Positions 11,933 to 23,780 of a DNA stretch of 64,000 nt are shown one piece after another. Both the position numbers and the translations under genes were made by a program. The DNA comes from Augochlora pura (Eukaryota > Arthropoda > Insecta > Hymenoptera > Halictidae). The DNA lies in contig NC_135781.1 of NCBI RefSeq assembly GCF_028453695.1, positions 15,747,640-15,811,639 on the forward strand, in the 5' to 3' direction. Each line of letters begins with the position of its first letter. Position 1 is the first letter of the stretch. The notes below the pieces were generated by a model. It saw only the letters and a list, made by a program, of their open reading frames with translations. It was not told where the DNA came from and did no database searches.

Positions 11933-13253
11933 CTGAAGATTCCGTGACGGGAATGCGTTTACGATGCGGCTCGGCTCGGCCTGGCTCGTCTCGTCTCGGC
12001 GTTAAACAGGGGATCCGATCGTTACCGGGCTCGGTCGAACGGAAACTTAAATTAGCCGGGAGCGATCGCGCGACGACCGTCTCGCCAAGAACGATCGAAT
12101 CACTCTAAACGATCACTTCTTATCGCGCGGTCTCGCGTTCCATCCAACATGCCATTGTTAGCGCGCGTCTTATCCAAACGAGGATGTTTGAATTGATCTA
12201 ATTTTTGGGAGAACATTATTATGATTGACTACCACGGTTGTAGGATGTTGATTTTAGCAAATTTCGGTTCCAAAATAATTTCGGCATAGCATGGTACGCA
12301 GAATTATCAATTTTAAATTAACTGTTACGTTATTATTAAGATGCTGTCTAGTATTCTATTATTTCTAACATAGAAATATAAATGTAGTTCCTCTTTTAGT
12401 TTTTGTTTACATATCGGTATAAATGTAAAAGTCACTTGGAGTTTATAATAATTGATAGAATTGTAGCTGAATCAAATTATATGCTTAAAAAGAACATAAT
12501 AAAATGATATATTTATATGCTTCTATTTTTTATTATATGTAATTTAGAAATATATACATATCATTACGTTAAGTTCTTTTTAAATATAGATTTTTTTAAA
12601 TAATTACTTAAAGTAACTTTTAGATTTTTACTGACATTTAAATACTTCTGATTTGATTCTAATATAGTTAATAATATAGTTTTGTTAAGTTATCGACTAA
12701 ATATCACTGTTGCAATTATATTGAGATACGAGCAGATATCCTCAAAAATACTAGAGGTACTAAAAATACTAAAACGAGTAAGCCATTAATTGAAATTGAC
12801 AGCGTGTTCGTCATTTATATTTTTACTTCTGTCCGAGTTTGGATTGCCTGTTTTATCAACCGTAAATAACTCCTCGTTGTTCTCCTTTTATAATCATTAC
12901 ATTTTCGGAAAAATTTGAATTCTTTGAATATTGTTTACCTTAACACTAAACGTACCGCTACCCTATTGTTTCATGATTATCAAACTTACAAAGCAGTTGC
13001 CATCAGAAATCGTTGAATATATTTCTGTATCCAGGCATTGACTATTGTTAAAATTATGTGGCATTGAAATCAATTTAATTACATAATTTAATAAATTTTA
13101 TAATTTCAAACGATACGCTTAGTGCTGAAATCAAAGCAAAGCGTGAATTTAGATGGCACGTTGATACGTCGCTGTCGGTATAGAGACGAGAGGATAGAAA
13201 CGCAAGGATACGCAACAGGAAGTGATCGCACGCCAAAACGGATCGTTTCGCAC
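11933..13253 (-). other. Intron 1 of the minus-strand gene
   Basis: This 1321-bp interval lies between donor CG|GTGCGA at 13254/13253 and acceptor TTCAG at 11933. It is GC-rich at its 3' end (11940-12180, with a CGGCT-like run near 11965-12000) and AT-rich in the middle. It holds the MITE at 12940-13128. The donor is weaker than consensus, so the exact 5' boundary is less certain than the acceptor. Confidence 0.55.
12940..13128. mobile_element. piggyBac-like MITE inside the intron
   Basis: The left end is TTAA followed by CACTAAACGTACCG. The right end, read inward on the other strand, is CACTAAGCGTATCG, which differs at two of 14 positions. The right target site has decayed from TTAA to CTGA. 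At 189 bp it has no coding capacity. Its ends resemble those of the element at 56477 (CACTGAACCTACCG), suggesting related subfamilies. Confidence 0.65.
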
Positions 13254-13561
13254 CGATCGTAAACGTACTCCCTAGAGTCGCCCGAGGCGGTGGGAGATCT
13301 CCTTCCGGTGTAGTCACGGTATTCCGTCGACGACCCTGTGGATGTTTGCTGGGGTGATCGTCTACCGCTGGTCCCTGAGTCTCTAGTATCATGGCAGGCG
13401 TCACGGACATTTGCCAAGTCAATGTTGGCAGTAGTCTTTGCTTCTTTGGCGGGAGATGGCGGCGGAGACGTTGGTGGCGATGGTGATGGACTTCCTGCAC
13501 GACCAGAACTGTAGCACACAGCTGCCTTCCGCAGAGTCTCCCTGCACAGCTCGGAGAACAT
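13254..13561 (-). CDS. First coding exon of a Ser/Pro-rich protein gene
   Basis: I chose the ATG at 13561 because it sits in a reasonable context (GGCAGC before it). The frame upstream stays open for about 36 codons with no other ATG and then hits a stop. The exon encodes about 102 residues starting MFSELCRETLRKAAVCYSSG. A Ser/Pro run (SPSPSPPTSPPPSP) and a Ser/Thr/Arg/Tyr-rich tail (TEYRDYTGRRSPTASGDS) follow. Codon choice is balanced and the composition is protein-like. The short helical start followed by disorder suggests an isoform-specific N-terminus of a scaffold or signalling protein. I do not recognise the family. The donor is CG|GTGCGA, and the split Arg codon is completed by exon 2. 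A longer open frame runs antisense on the plus strand (13438-14064). Confidence 0.65.
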
Positions 13562-14400
13562 GCTGCCTCCCCCATGGCCGTGGCCCTCGCGGACCACCAG
13601 CCGTTCCCTGTTGTTTCTTCCGGCTGTTCTGTCGTCGCTCGCAGAGGTCGCGCACTTCCGAACTACTCACTGTTGCGTCCTGGTCCCGGTTTACCGATCG
13701 CACTCAGTGCCCGTCGTCATCCCGACCCGATCCTCGGGATCCCATGACACGCGGCCCCACCGACACCGAAGGACGCACCGCACTACATCGCTGCTGGCCT
13801 ACACCTAAGGTATCCGACCATGATCTAGCATCCGTGAACGAAACCGACGCGCGGCCTCGCGATCCTCGAGCGACCGTACGCGACCCTCTCTGTTCAGCTG
13901 GCCGACAGAGGAAGCTGCCTGACCCCGATACCGAAAGCGAGCCGCTGGAAATCCGCCGATCGGTGGAACTCGAGAATACCTCTTCGCGAATAGGCGACGC
14001 AAGGGGTCGTAGCATCGGCGTTAAGGCGCTGCTGGCAGAAGAGCTCGGGACGGACAATAGTTAGAGAGGAGCGTGCGAGTGCCAAGATAACGCTCGGCAA
14101 AAAGTTTTGCCGGGCGACGTGCCCTCTGATTTACTTCCCCCGGGCTTGGTTACAAATTTTCCCGAGCACGACCCAGGCCTCCGCATAAACACGTTTTCGC
14201 GAGCCTCGGATAAGCGAGCGCCGATCGGCGAGCCCGAGTTCGGCCCGTTTCCATAAACCACGGCGAACGTGCCGGGGGGGGGGAGCTACTCGCGCAGCAC
14301 AGCCACGATACCGAGACGGTGTTAGTTACTGGGGGGAGACCAGGAAACGTTTCGTGGCTCGTAGTAAAAACGTCTGGCCGGCTGCCAGCCGTTTGAAAAT
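13562..14400 (-). promoter_or_regulatory. Putative 5' leader and promoter region (CpG-rich)
   Basis: This CpG-rich stretch lies immediately upstream of the first ATG of the minus-strand gene and is the natural place for its 5' UTR and start site. I found no clear TATA box. A run of ten or more G residues sits near 14274-14284. On the plus strand a 208-codon open frame covers 13438-14064, and its distal part shows purine-any-pyrimidine codon periodicity. A divergent or antisense gene is therefore an alternative reading. The promoter call rests on position and composition only. Confidence 0.3.
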
Positions 14401-14799
14401 TTACTGGCCGCCCTCGACCACGACAGCTCCGGCAACCTGGACTGTCGTGAGCCTCGGACACCGTGCACGGAAGTCCATCGCATGGCCTCTCGTTTGCATC
14501 ATGCCGGAGTAATTTCGCCGATGGCTATTAATTCGACGCCGAAATAGACTCGCGATGCGTCTTTGCCCTTTGGACTCGCTGAATGAAACTTCCGGGGCTG
14601 CCCTGCGAGAGTCTACGCTCTTCGAATCACAATGAAGCGCTGCTAAGCGCGACGTTCTTTCCTCGACTGATTTCATGTCTTTTATTTTCAGATTATCGAC
14701 TCTTCTATAGGAAATTATTGAATAAATTTTCTGTTTCAAACGTACATCTATGGAAGATGATTCAATGAAGTTATTATAAAATTTATGAAACGTCTACAT

Positions 14800-14872
14800 A
14801 AACTTAGTCTCGTTATTCTTATAGAACAACGCACGTCAATCGCTTTTAATGCTCGGTAAGTTTGGTGTTTAT
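14800..14872. repeat. Dispersed repeat, copy A
   Basis: By eye this segment aligns with 50897-50970 at about 70 percent identity. Shared blocks are TAGTCTCGTTATTCTTATA against CAGTCTTGTAATTCTCATA, then GAACAACGCACGTCA against AAACAACACATGTCA, then TGCTCGGTA against TACTCGGTA. The two copies lie 36 kb apart in the same orientation. The element boundaries and class are unknown. Copy A is followed at once by the 68-bp tandem repeat. Confidence 0.45.
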
Positions 14873-14876
14873 CTTC

Positions 14877-15027
14877 AATAATTGTCAATAAACTTTTATT
14901 ACAATAGCTAGATAAAAGAATTTTTATTGTAATAATTATTTCCGAATAATCGTTAACACAAGTTCGATGTAACAGCTAGATATAAGAATGTTTAACGTAA
15001 TAATTAATCCTGAATAATTGTTAATGA
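14877..15027. repeat. Tandem repeat, 68-bp unit, 2.2 copies
   Basis: Units begin with AATAAT(T/C)GT(C/T)AA at 14877, 14945 and 15013, an exact 68-bp spacing. Both full units contain AGCTAGATA(A/T)AAGAAT and end in a TAATAATTA(T/A)T string. Divergence between units is moderate. It is AT-rich and non-coding. Confidence 0.8.
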
Positions 15028-18000
15028 AACTTCTCGTAGGTTTGGTGAGGCTTTTGTTTCTTAAATATTGTTTATATTAATGTTCTATGCGCCTAGTAAT
15101 TTCTACAAAAACTAGTGATAAAAATTAATTAAAAATATTTAATACAAAAGGATTTATTCTAATGTCCACTTTCCTATGTTATCCTTGTTAGAATATCTTT
15201 AAAAACCTATAATATTTTCCACATTTCTTATTTGTAGTATAAGCAAAAGGCTGCAACGAGGAGTCTTCGTCATGATTTTATTATGAACTTTAAAGAGCAC
15301 TGGACTATCTTTAAATAAACCTGCGAAGCATTAACAGCGACCTGCATTGCTTTACAAGAATAACAAAACTGAAATCATTCAGCTTCATCGACTAAGAAAT
15401 TTATTCGATACGAGCCTGTATACCATTTCAACAATTTTAAAATGAGAAACGCTTTAATTCCATTTCGGCATCGATAATAAAACAGTGGAAACCCCTCTGC
15501 AAGTATATATAATTCCGACATCAATTACCTTACAATTGCAACAATTACTCCCCCCTAGGTAGTAAATCTTGAAACAAAGTTTCGAGTAAAAAAAAGTTGA
15601 GGCAAACTGAATTAGTGGCAAGACCGAATTGGATTAACACAAAGAAGGTTCTTAGGAACAATAAGGAACTCCTTGGAAAAGAGTTTCTCGGCGACTAATG
15701 GATACAGCGTGCATGTTCACTGAACCCAACCGCTGAAAGAAACTTTAATGCGGCCCTCGCAGGAACGGAAGAGATTTCTCTGTCAGCCGTCGTCGCCGCA
15801 AGATATCGCGCCCATTCAAACAACGGGATTACATCGTCGAATTGCGATCCATACCTGAGCCCGGGAATTAGTAATGATAATGCGACTGCAGAGCACGGGG
15901 TCCCGGATGAAATTGTTCCGCGGGGGAGTAAATACGTGTGCCGTATCCGGCGGCATCGCTGTGCTAGCAATGCTTTAAAGAAAGCGTATTTGAATTTCAT
16001 CTTCGGATAAAACTGAACACACAAAAACGGACGGCCGCATTCACCGGCCCGGTTGAATAACGATGATAAGGTAAATATGTGGATACCGAGGAAAAACGAG
16101 GAGCGCGCCCGGTGATGGATTGATGTTGTCGATTGTCTGGCGATGGAACAACTGGCGGACAGCTCTGAAGTGCTCGAGCTGGGAAACGGGTGGTCGAAAC
16201 AGTTACCGTACTAATTAGTTACATTTAGCTTCATTCGCGTGGTCCGAATTCAACGGGAAATTCATCCGGACGCGGCACAGCCGCGGCGAACGCAATAACA
16301 TCGACAGATAAATTCGCGCGCCCTTCGCCGTAAGAACGATACAACAGCGGACACTTTATATCCGACCCTGCACCAATGCGATCGCAAACTGACTCTAAGA
16401 CAGATGGTTTCTGTCTAGGTTTCGCAAGAACAACGTTAACTGTCTCGGTAGTTTCGCGATTATATTGCTTTGTTTTTTTTTTCCGTGTTATGATAAAACG
16501 TGTGAAGGAGAAGAAGGAAGTTTTATTACGCTAAACGGTGCACGGGCCATTTCTCTTCGATCCAATGCGGTCGAAATGAGCCAAATGGTCGGATATCCGT
16601 GCCCGAAGACGTTAAAACAAACAGCACTATATCTCCGATACCATTTCATCAAAACAACCCGAACGTAATACGACTATAAATAAAATCAGCTATAAAATGG
16701 TTTACGAGTGATTTTGAAACAATGGTTTATGTACCGTGTCTACCGAGACCTTCCATTTATAATTAACGTTCATTTAGGAATTTGTCGCTGACAGCAGAAA
16801 GGGGCGGTTCATTATGCAGGATATAATAAATCAGAAATGTAAGATTCGACGGAAATTTCAATACCGAATTAAGTTACGCGAACGATAGAATAATTATTAA
16901 GAATATTACGGAACTGAACTCCGTAGCGTGTTCTCGCAGAAAACGGGGGACTATCGTTTAACCCGACAGAGGAAATCATTTTGATGCGATGCTTCGTTTT
17001 CGAGAGGAGGCACTTTGAAAGTTCATTGGGTGCGCGTGCACTTAATCGTGTCCCAAATCCGCGGATTTTACTGTAGACTGCATCTACCCTTGAATGTTTT
17101 CGAATGCGCCGTAACTGTAGCTTTTCCTTATTTTCTTTTCGCTTGGAAAGTTGTTCGATCTATGAATCTGTCACTGCTAGATCTTTATTTACGTAACTAT
17201 GCTCGCGTATTTCGTGTCAAAGAGTCTGCCTATGCGATACTACAACAGTAGACGAAAAGCATAGTGCAGTGTTGAAAAATGAAATCAACAGCATAACGCA
17301 CTCGTAACCAGACGCAGCGTTAACATCTAAAAAGAAAAGTGCGATTTGTTATCCAGCAACGTGGTCATAATTTCCAACGATATTTAAAAGATGCAGATGA
17401 ACAAACATTTCGATTCAATTTACGTTTTCGTCGTTTGATATATATATATATAGACATTAGGACAGGTTTACGAGCAGGAGAAAACATAGTCTACATTGAA
17501 TCCCATTGGGGTGAGACTCGGCAAGTGCACGCGTACTCCATGAACTTTCGAAGTCGTTTTTCTCGGAAACGAAGCCTTGCTTCAAACGTTTCCATTTTAT
17601 TGGATTAGATAGAACGTTTTTCTACATACGTTCCTACTGGGATTTACTGTGCGGTTTGCTAGCACTTGCTAGCATCTGCTAGATTTGATTCTTGCGAAAT
17701 ATAAGCGAATTGGAACATTACAAGCTTGGCCAAAGCAACAGCTGATGACAAAACCGTGTTAGGCGAATTGTGTCGTACACACGAATTCTTTCGTTTCGCA
17801 TTTTGTTCACGTGTCGAGGAGATTTTACGCGATATATACATTTTATATAGAATCACCACTATTTATCGATGTTAATCACTCGAATGAAGCTGATACAGCG
17901 ACGCTATTAGTAAATCAATGTGAAAGCAGAATTTCTGTTAATTATTCTTTTTGTATGCTGAACACATAAATAGAGACACGAAATCATTTATAAATTAAAT

Positions 18001-18420
18001 ATAATATAATTATAAAATATTATAAAATTTCACAGCAATATCATGGTCTAAATTTTTTAACAAATTTACCCGAACAAATTTCAAGTGGTAAGGATTATAT
18101 CCTGAACGTCAGCCTATCGCATGAACAAACAACGTGAAAATGTAAGAGAAGTTTCTCTTAAAGTTCACCAAACCGTACAGAACGTTTACGAAAGATCTCC
18201 AACAAACCATTAATCTTGCCTGCGTATATCTAAATAGCGATCCGTCTGGGGCTTGCACAGAAGCGGTTTCGAGTAACATTTCGCACGAAATTGTATTCGA
18301 AGGGATCGTCACGGTTTATCGATAAATTTTCAGCGGAAGAGGTAGATTCCGGGGCCCGTCGTTTTTACGAGGTGATCCGTGAGAGAAGACTCGAATCATT
18401 CCCCAGCAGAGTAGTTTCAC
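15028..18420. other. Gene-free stretch
   Basis: The sequence is AT-rich, with a GC-richer patch at 15700-16360 and a short TA microsatellite at 17439-17452. Open frames are all under 110 codons, lie on both strands and have no recognisable content. I see no splice-bounded exon here. Confidence 0.45.
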
Positions 18421-20230
18421 GAGCTAATCGAGAGGACAGTGTATCGGTGGAGAAGGGAGGACATTGATCGAGCAGCTGTGCCGCGTGATGGCAATCGAGA
18501 CGTTACAGGCCGGCCGATAATCGTCCAGTGGGGTCCACTGCGTCGGTTCGCCACTTGCTCGGAAATTCCTGAGACAATTGGCGGTCGTGTCTCTTCCGTT
18601 CCGCGGAATGCCATAAACCCGTTTCGACGCGAGCGGTTCTGGGATGGCTGGCGGACTCTTTCGCGCAGAAACGGTTCGCCGAAACGGTTCTCCGATGCAC
18701 GCGAATTCCACGGCGCGGGGAGAGCTGATTCGTCGCGCGACGAATCCGCGCGGGAATATATACACGATTACACACGGGAATGTGATCGCGAGCTGCTCAA
18801 ACGAATCGCTCGGCCCTGAAGCGGCGCGTTTCGCGTTCCCATAAAAAAGTCGCGTCGACCCGGTTGGCTTTGCCTAGCGGATCGCCGGCGCGTGAAACGA
18901 GCATCGGATTAACGTGTCCCGATGCGGGCTTGCTCGAACGGGATAACAGATTCCCGACCGGACGAGTTTGGCACGTTCCTGCCCAGCTACGGATCCGCTG
19001 GTCCATGCCCGGACCAGCAACCTTCGCGACCTAATGGAAATCCCCGATTCCGGCAGATTGCAGCGTGTAGCTGACGTCGATGACACTACTAGTACCGTTG
19101 CCAACCGGTTCGCCGATGCTGAAAAGGCTAGCCGAGACAATTCGACCGCAAATGTCAACGATTCGGACGAGCTGACGAGGAAATTGCCTTCGGCTAACTC
19201 TTCCTCCCTCGAGAGGGAGAGGATGGCTCCGGATGTGAGCCGGCTGAAGTGTTCCGCAGGACGTGAAGTATTGGAAGGAAGAGGGCTCCCTCCCGGGTCA
19301 AGGATTCGACGATGTTGGCGCGAACCGCGGTATTATTTCACCGCTAAAATGGGATCAATGTGGTCACTGAGTAGAAAGGTCGAATAAGGTTAGCGAAACA
19401 CTGCCGGGGGAGATTTATGAATGAAACCCAGAAATGGCTCGACAGTGACGGAGAAGGAAGGTGGCAAGGTCTGGGTTAGCTGAGAAGAAGATTAATGTAC
19501 GAATCGCTGTGAACAATTCTCTTCAGAACTCGGGAGGAGTAGCAGTATCAATCTGTGAAAGAGCTGCGGCCGAAGCGACGGGATTTAGTCTAAATCGGGA
19601 GAAGATTTTCGAGCCGAGCTACGATCTAGACCAAACTTGGATCGAGACAGCTGTCGATTCGCCGATGATTCGCAGAATCGATCAGTGAAACAGTAGGGTT
19701 GAGTTTAAGTAAACCAGAGAAACGAGTGGCCGAGACAGTTCACCCTGTGCGTGTCTGGAGTCATTACCGTGCAACGTAGATTGCCGGCTGGATTAGAAGA
19801 AGCTTCGGAATCGAATGTCAGAGACCCGAGCGAGCAAAGTAGTCGCATCGCGAATCCGAGAAACCACTGCATGGGAGAGATCAGCAGCTTCGCGGGCGGT
19901 TAGCGATGCACGCGTTCTGTTGTGCAGAGAGCCGGCCATGCCAGCCAGCTTGCGAGCGAACCATGGAGCTTCCGTCAGCCTTAGAAATAGAGCACAATGC
20001 CGCGATTCTTCTGACGTCTGACGCGGATAGCCGCATTCCTGTTCACGGAGCACACGCGAGCCGTGTAATTCATCGATTATCGTGTAAGACGCTTTATTTT
20101 TTTCTAGCTCGCAAAAGGCTTCCAGCGAGCAATCGGTCCGCTGGAACGACATCGGAGCTGTTGTTCGCTCGATTGAGGCGATTCAGAATCGAGCATCGAC
20201 GATGACGGGCTTTTAATCTGTTGGTATTGA
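18421..20230. other. CpG-rich island, coding status unclear
   Basis: The stretch is GC-rich and open in several frames on both strands. The most protein-like frame is on the plus strand. It covers 18968-19387 (first ATG at about 19035) and shows purine-any-pyrimidine codon periodicity around DVDDTTSTVANRFADAEKAS. An acceptor-like GTTCCTGCCCAG ends near 18988, but no good donor follows. It could be an exon, an antisense shadow or a regulatory island. I leave it uncalled. Confidence 0.35.
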
Positions 20231-20642
20231 ACCGATGTCTCGCGGCCTGTTGTCCATGATAATAATTAACGCGTTCGCTGCTACGCAATGAGTATGCATG
20301 AGATTCCGCGCATTCTATATTCATCGTGCATTAATGAAGCAGAACAATGCTCGCTTTCGCGCGACTGTTGGAAATACCGTGAAAAAGGCGAAGGGAGAAT
20401 TGCGGAATATTTGAATGCGTGCATGCGGTACGGTCAAGACTTTCAAACGACCTTGTTTTCAGCTTGTCAGAGCAGAAAATTTAGCGTGGTCAGCGTTCAA
20501 GTATCGATGTCTTAGTCTATGGACAAATCAAACAGCTACGAAATGTCGTTGGTAGGTGCTTTTGCGGTAATTGCAGCCAAAGTATCAGGACTCGATAAAA
20601 AAGCTGCGAGTCGTTCTCTAGATCTCTAAATTGCGGGGTGGA

Positions 20643-20666
20643 CAGAGAGAGAGAGAGAGAGAGAGC
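20643..20666. repeat. GA microsatellite
   Basis: A run of about 12 GA units is visible. GA runs can bind GAGA-factor-type proteins in insects, but there is no further sign of promoter function at this place. The DNA on either side (20231-21060) is GC-moderate and has no gene I can support. Confidence 0.85.
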
Positions 20667-21060
20667 GGGATAGCGATTGGCGAGCGTGTCGAGGCCTATT
20701 AACGTAACAGCGAAATCATTATCCAGCTGGAGAAGCGACGGACCGATCGATCGAAGAAACGTTATCCGGTGAGAATCGGCGGAAAATACACGGACAGCGA
20801 GGTAATCGCGGTTAAACCAATTTAGGGGCACGTGGAGGGTCGGCGGGCGTAGCACGTCGGCTGAAAAAGTGAAACGCTCCTAGACCGAGGATGCCGCCGC
20901 AGATCCCACAAGCCCCGGTTAATTTACTGCCCCCTATTATTTGGCGAGCACCGTGAGAATCGTCGCTCCTCGCCCGGCTAATGCCGGTGCTCACGCGGCG
21001 CTACGTTATACGCGACGGGTAAATCATTCTGTCTTGAGACGGCCGAATGTGTAATTCGCT

Positions 21061-23780
21061 CGGCCATTAATTACGTTAATCGTAGGCCTCTCTTCCGACG
21101 TCGGGAACTCTTCCGACAATAAAGGAGGCTAACAGCGGACGGCACGATACCGCGCGTCGACGACATCCAGCGGTCGCGCGGACAAGACGAGGAGACGTCG
21201 TAGATCACCGGAGGGATCCTGAGCGACGAACCAGCGACCACGTGATCGGGAAGCGTGTAATTCCTGACGCGACCGAGCCCTGATCGAACAAACGGTCCGT
21301 TTATTCGGCGATATTTATATTTAGCCGAGAGAAGCGCCTCGTTGTGGGAGTAGCATAGCAAAGAGACATCGATTACCTTGGCGACTAGGTATATACCGTT
21401 GCTGGCCGTGGTAGATATCCTGGGTCACATGACAGGCAATAAACTTAGATATCCCAACCACGTGAAGGGAAAATCACGATTAATGGTCGCTGCGAATTCG
21501 CCTCGGTAAGCTCTCCGGTGGAAATCATCTTTGAGAGATAGCCTACATTTCTCGGAGTAGCGAGATCTCCTCGGCCAAGCGAAAAGGAAATGATCCGTTC
21601 AACGCGAGCACCGTATCGATAAACCTGGCAAAATACTCTCACAAGACTCAACATCGAGTTACACGAACACCATCCACGTGACCTGGAAAACGTCTTCAGG
21701 ATTGTCGCGCCTCGGCCACGGTGTTCCTCCAGAATCGAGGAGCATCGGGACAGATTCCTATCGCACGGAGATACCCCAAAGCCGCCTCGAAGACACTTCA
21801 CAAGACCTTCGCAGAATCTTCCGGCCGAGATGGATAAACAAAATACAATGAATCGCTAACGCGGCGCAACGCGGGGTCCTGGGCTCCGCAAAAAAAGAGA
21901 CGGTCGCAAAACTCGCGAAAGGAACGTCGAGAAACGCCGAATAGAGACGGTCGGAACGCGGTCGCACGAGACCAGAAGCGGTGGACTGCGAGGCCACGCG
22001 TGTCCTCCGCAAGGATGCACGTCGGAGTACAGGGCGTGAAAGGGAACCAGGGGTAGCGCACCTGATTGACTACGCGGCAGGAGAGAGTGCGCGTCCTCGT
22101 GGCAACGCGGCACGTCATCCTGGCCAGCGGGCGAACAAACTCGAGCATAGAGAGGGTGGACACGCACAAGCCAGATCACCTGTACACCGCACGGTCTTCA
22201 GGCGAGAACTGAGCCCGCGAGGGAGGGAGCAGGAGAGGGTGACAGCGCGTGGGAGCGAGCGAAGCAGACGACCGTCGAGGAACAGGGGAAGGAGCGAGAG
22301 AGACGGAGGCCGGCCGACGGAAGAGAAAGAGAGCGAGCGACGACGCGCATCGCGTCGCTGCAACCCCTATTCTGAAAATTTGCGGAGGTGGAAGAACAGA
22401 GAAGGAGATCGAGAGACAGAGTCGGCGACGGAGCGGGCGGAGGGCAGGGAGGCCGGAGGAGTGCCAGCGGGTGGAACTGCGAGGGCGAACGCGCGCCGCT
22501 CGGTTAGTACGCGCGTAGCGGCCCGAGGGAGGGAACTAGAGGGACCGGAGGGATGCGGCGAAGCCGGAGGAGTAGAAGGGGTGCAAAGCTTTGCCGGCGG
22601 CCGGCGCAGCGCGGCTCGGCTCGGCTCGGCTCGGCTTGGCGCGGCGCGGCGGCGGCGAGCGTTGCGCCTGCCCCCCAGCGTTTGCCTCCAGCGGAACCAC
22701 AGCGACGCGCGACGTCGCCTACCCTCCCCACGTAGCGGCGCTGCTGTTGCATCGATCAGCCGTGCGCCGCCACCTCCGACACTCCCGAAATGGTCAACCC
22801 TCCACCTCCGGCTACTCCTTCCTCTGCTGTTCTCCGGCGAGCGCGGCGCTCTGACGGTCGCCACCTCCGCTCAGCTGCGCGCACACCGGTTAATTCCGTC
22901 GTTGATCTTCTTCCTCCGCCCACACAGCTGACCCCATCCAGTGCCCCGCACCCCTTCGATCTTCTTCTCGTCAACCCTCCGATGCTCCGTCATCATCGGC
23001 CCTCGTAACTCTGATTTATTACGTCCCGCCTTCTTTCATTGCTTGCCTCCGCTGCCTTCGCCCCCCTCTCCCCTCTCCCCGACCCCTCACCGTCCCTGGT
23101 TGCCTCTCCGCAAACCACCCCGCGCGTCTCCCGCAGCCGCATCGTGGTCACACGGCGGATGTTTTCGTAGCGGTCTCTCGACGCTGACCTTGATCTCCAT
23201 GGAGCACCAAATCCCGCCCCGTTTAAGCTCGGTTCGACGAACTGTGACGAGAAGGAAGCAGGACCCGTCGATCGACAGGACGTTCTATGTCCTCCGCTCT
23301 TTCAATGGTATCTCGAATTTCCATCGATTCTCTGCTGTCGCCGCTGCCGCCGCTGCCGATGCCGCGCTCCGAGACAAGGTACCGGCGTGACCTTGACTCG
23401 GCCGGAGGGACTCGCACCCGCGAGCGCCGCTCGGGGAAGGGTCGCGAGAACCTTTTCGCTCCGGTGAAAAGGAGAGTCGCGGAGGCGGCCCGGACCAACC
23501 CGGTGTGTTTCACGCACCGGTCCTCTCTGTCTAGTCCTTTCTCTCGCCCCGTGCTCCTCTTTCGCCTGCCGCCGTCTGCCCCCAGTTCTACGGGATCGAT
23601 AACCTTGAAGACGATGTGGAATTCCGAGTGCTCCGTGCCCCCAAACGATCACGAGCATGTCGAAAATTTGACTACGCAATATGGGCGTCACGCCCTGGTG
23701 TGGATGTCGTTAAAACAATCAGGCTTGATGACAGTTAAGCGAGCCTATCCTGGGCGAAGTATCCTGTTCGTAACTTAGCG
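21061..23780. promoter_or_regulatory. Large CpG island, candidate promoter or 5' leader
   Basis: This is the most GC- and CpG-rich part of the window. Positions 22190-22560 are purine-rich with many GAGA/GAGCGAG strings, and 22980-23110 are pyrimidine-rich with CCCTCTCCCC runs. An AAG|GTACCG donor-like site lies near 23380 on the plus strand. The 316-codon plus-strand frame at 21981-22931 contains no ATG and is compositional, as are the minus-strand frames. Such islands usually mark promoters in otherwise AT-rich insect DNA. The direction of transcription cannot be decided, but it could serve the minus-strand gene as a distal start. Confidence 0.35.
22612..22657. repeat. CGGCT pentanucleotide and CGG run
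   Basis: Five consecutive CGGCT units are followed by GCGCGGCGCGG and a CGG triplet run. It lies in the core of the CpG island and is the reason frames stay open there. Confidence 0.8.

Noticed and set aside
21981..22931. 316-codon plus-strand open frame, the longest in the window
   Set aside because: It contains no ATG anywhere, is extremely Arg/Ala/Glu-rich, and coincides with a CpG island in which the opposite strand is open as well. It is compositional, not a gene.
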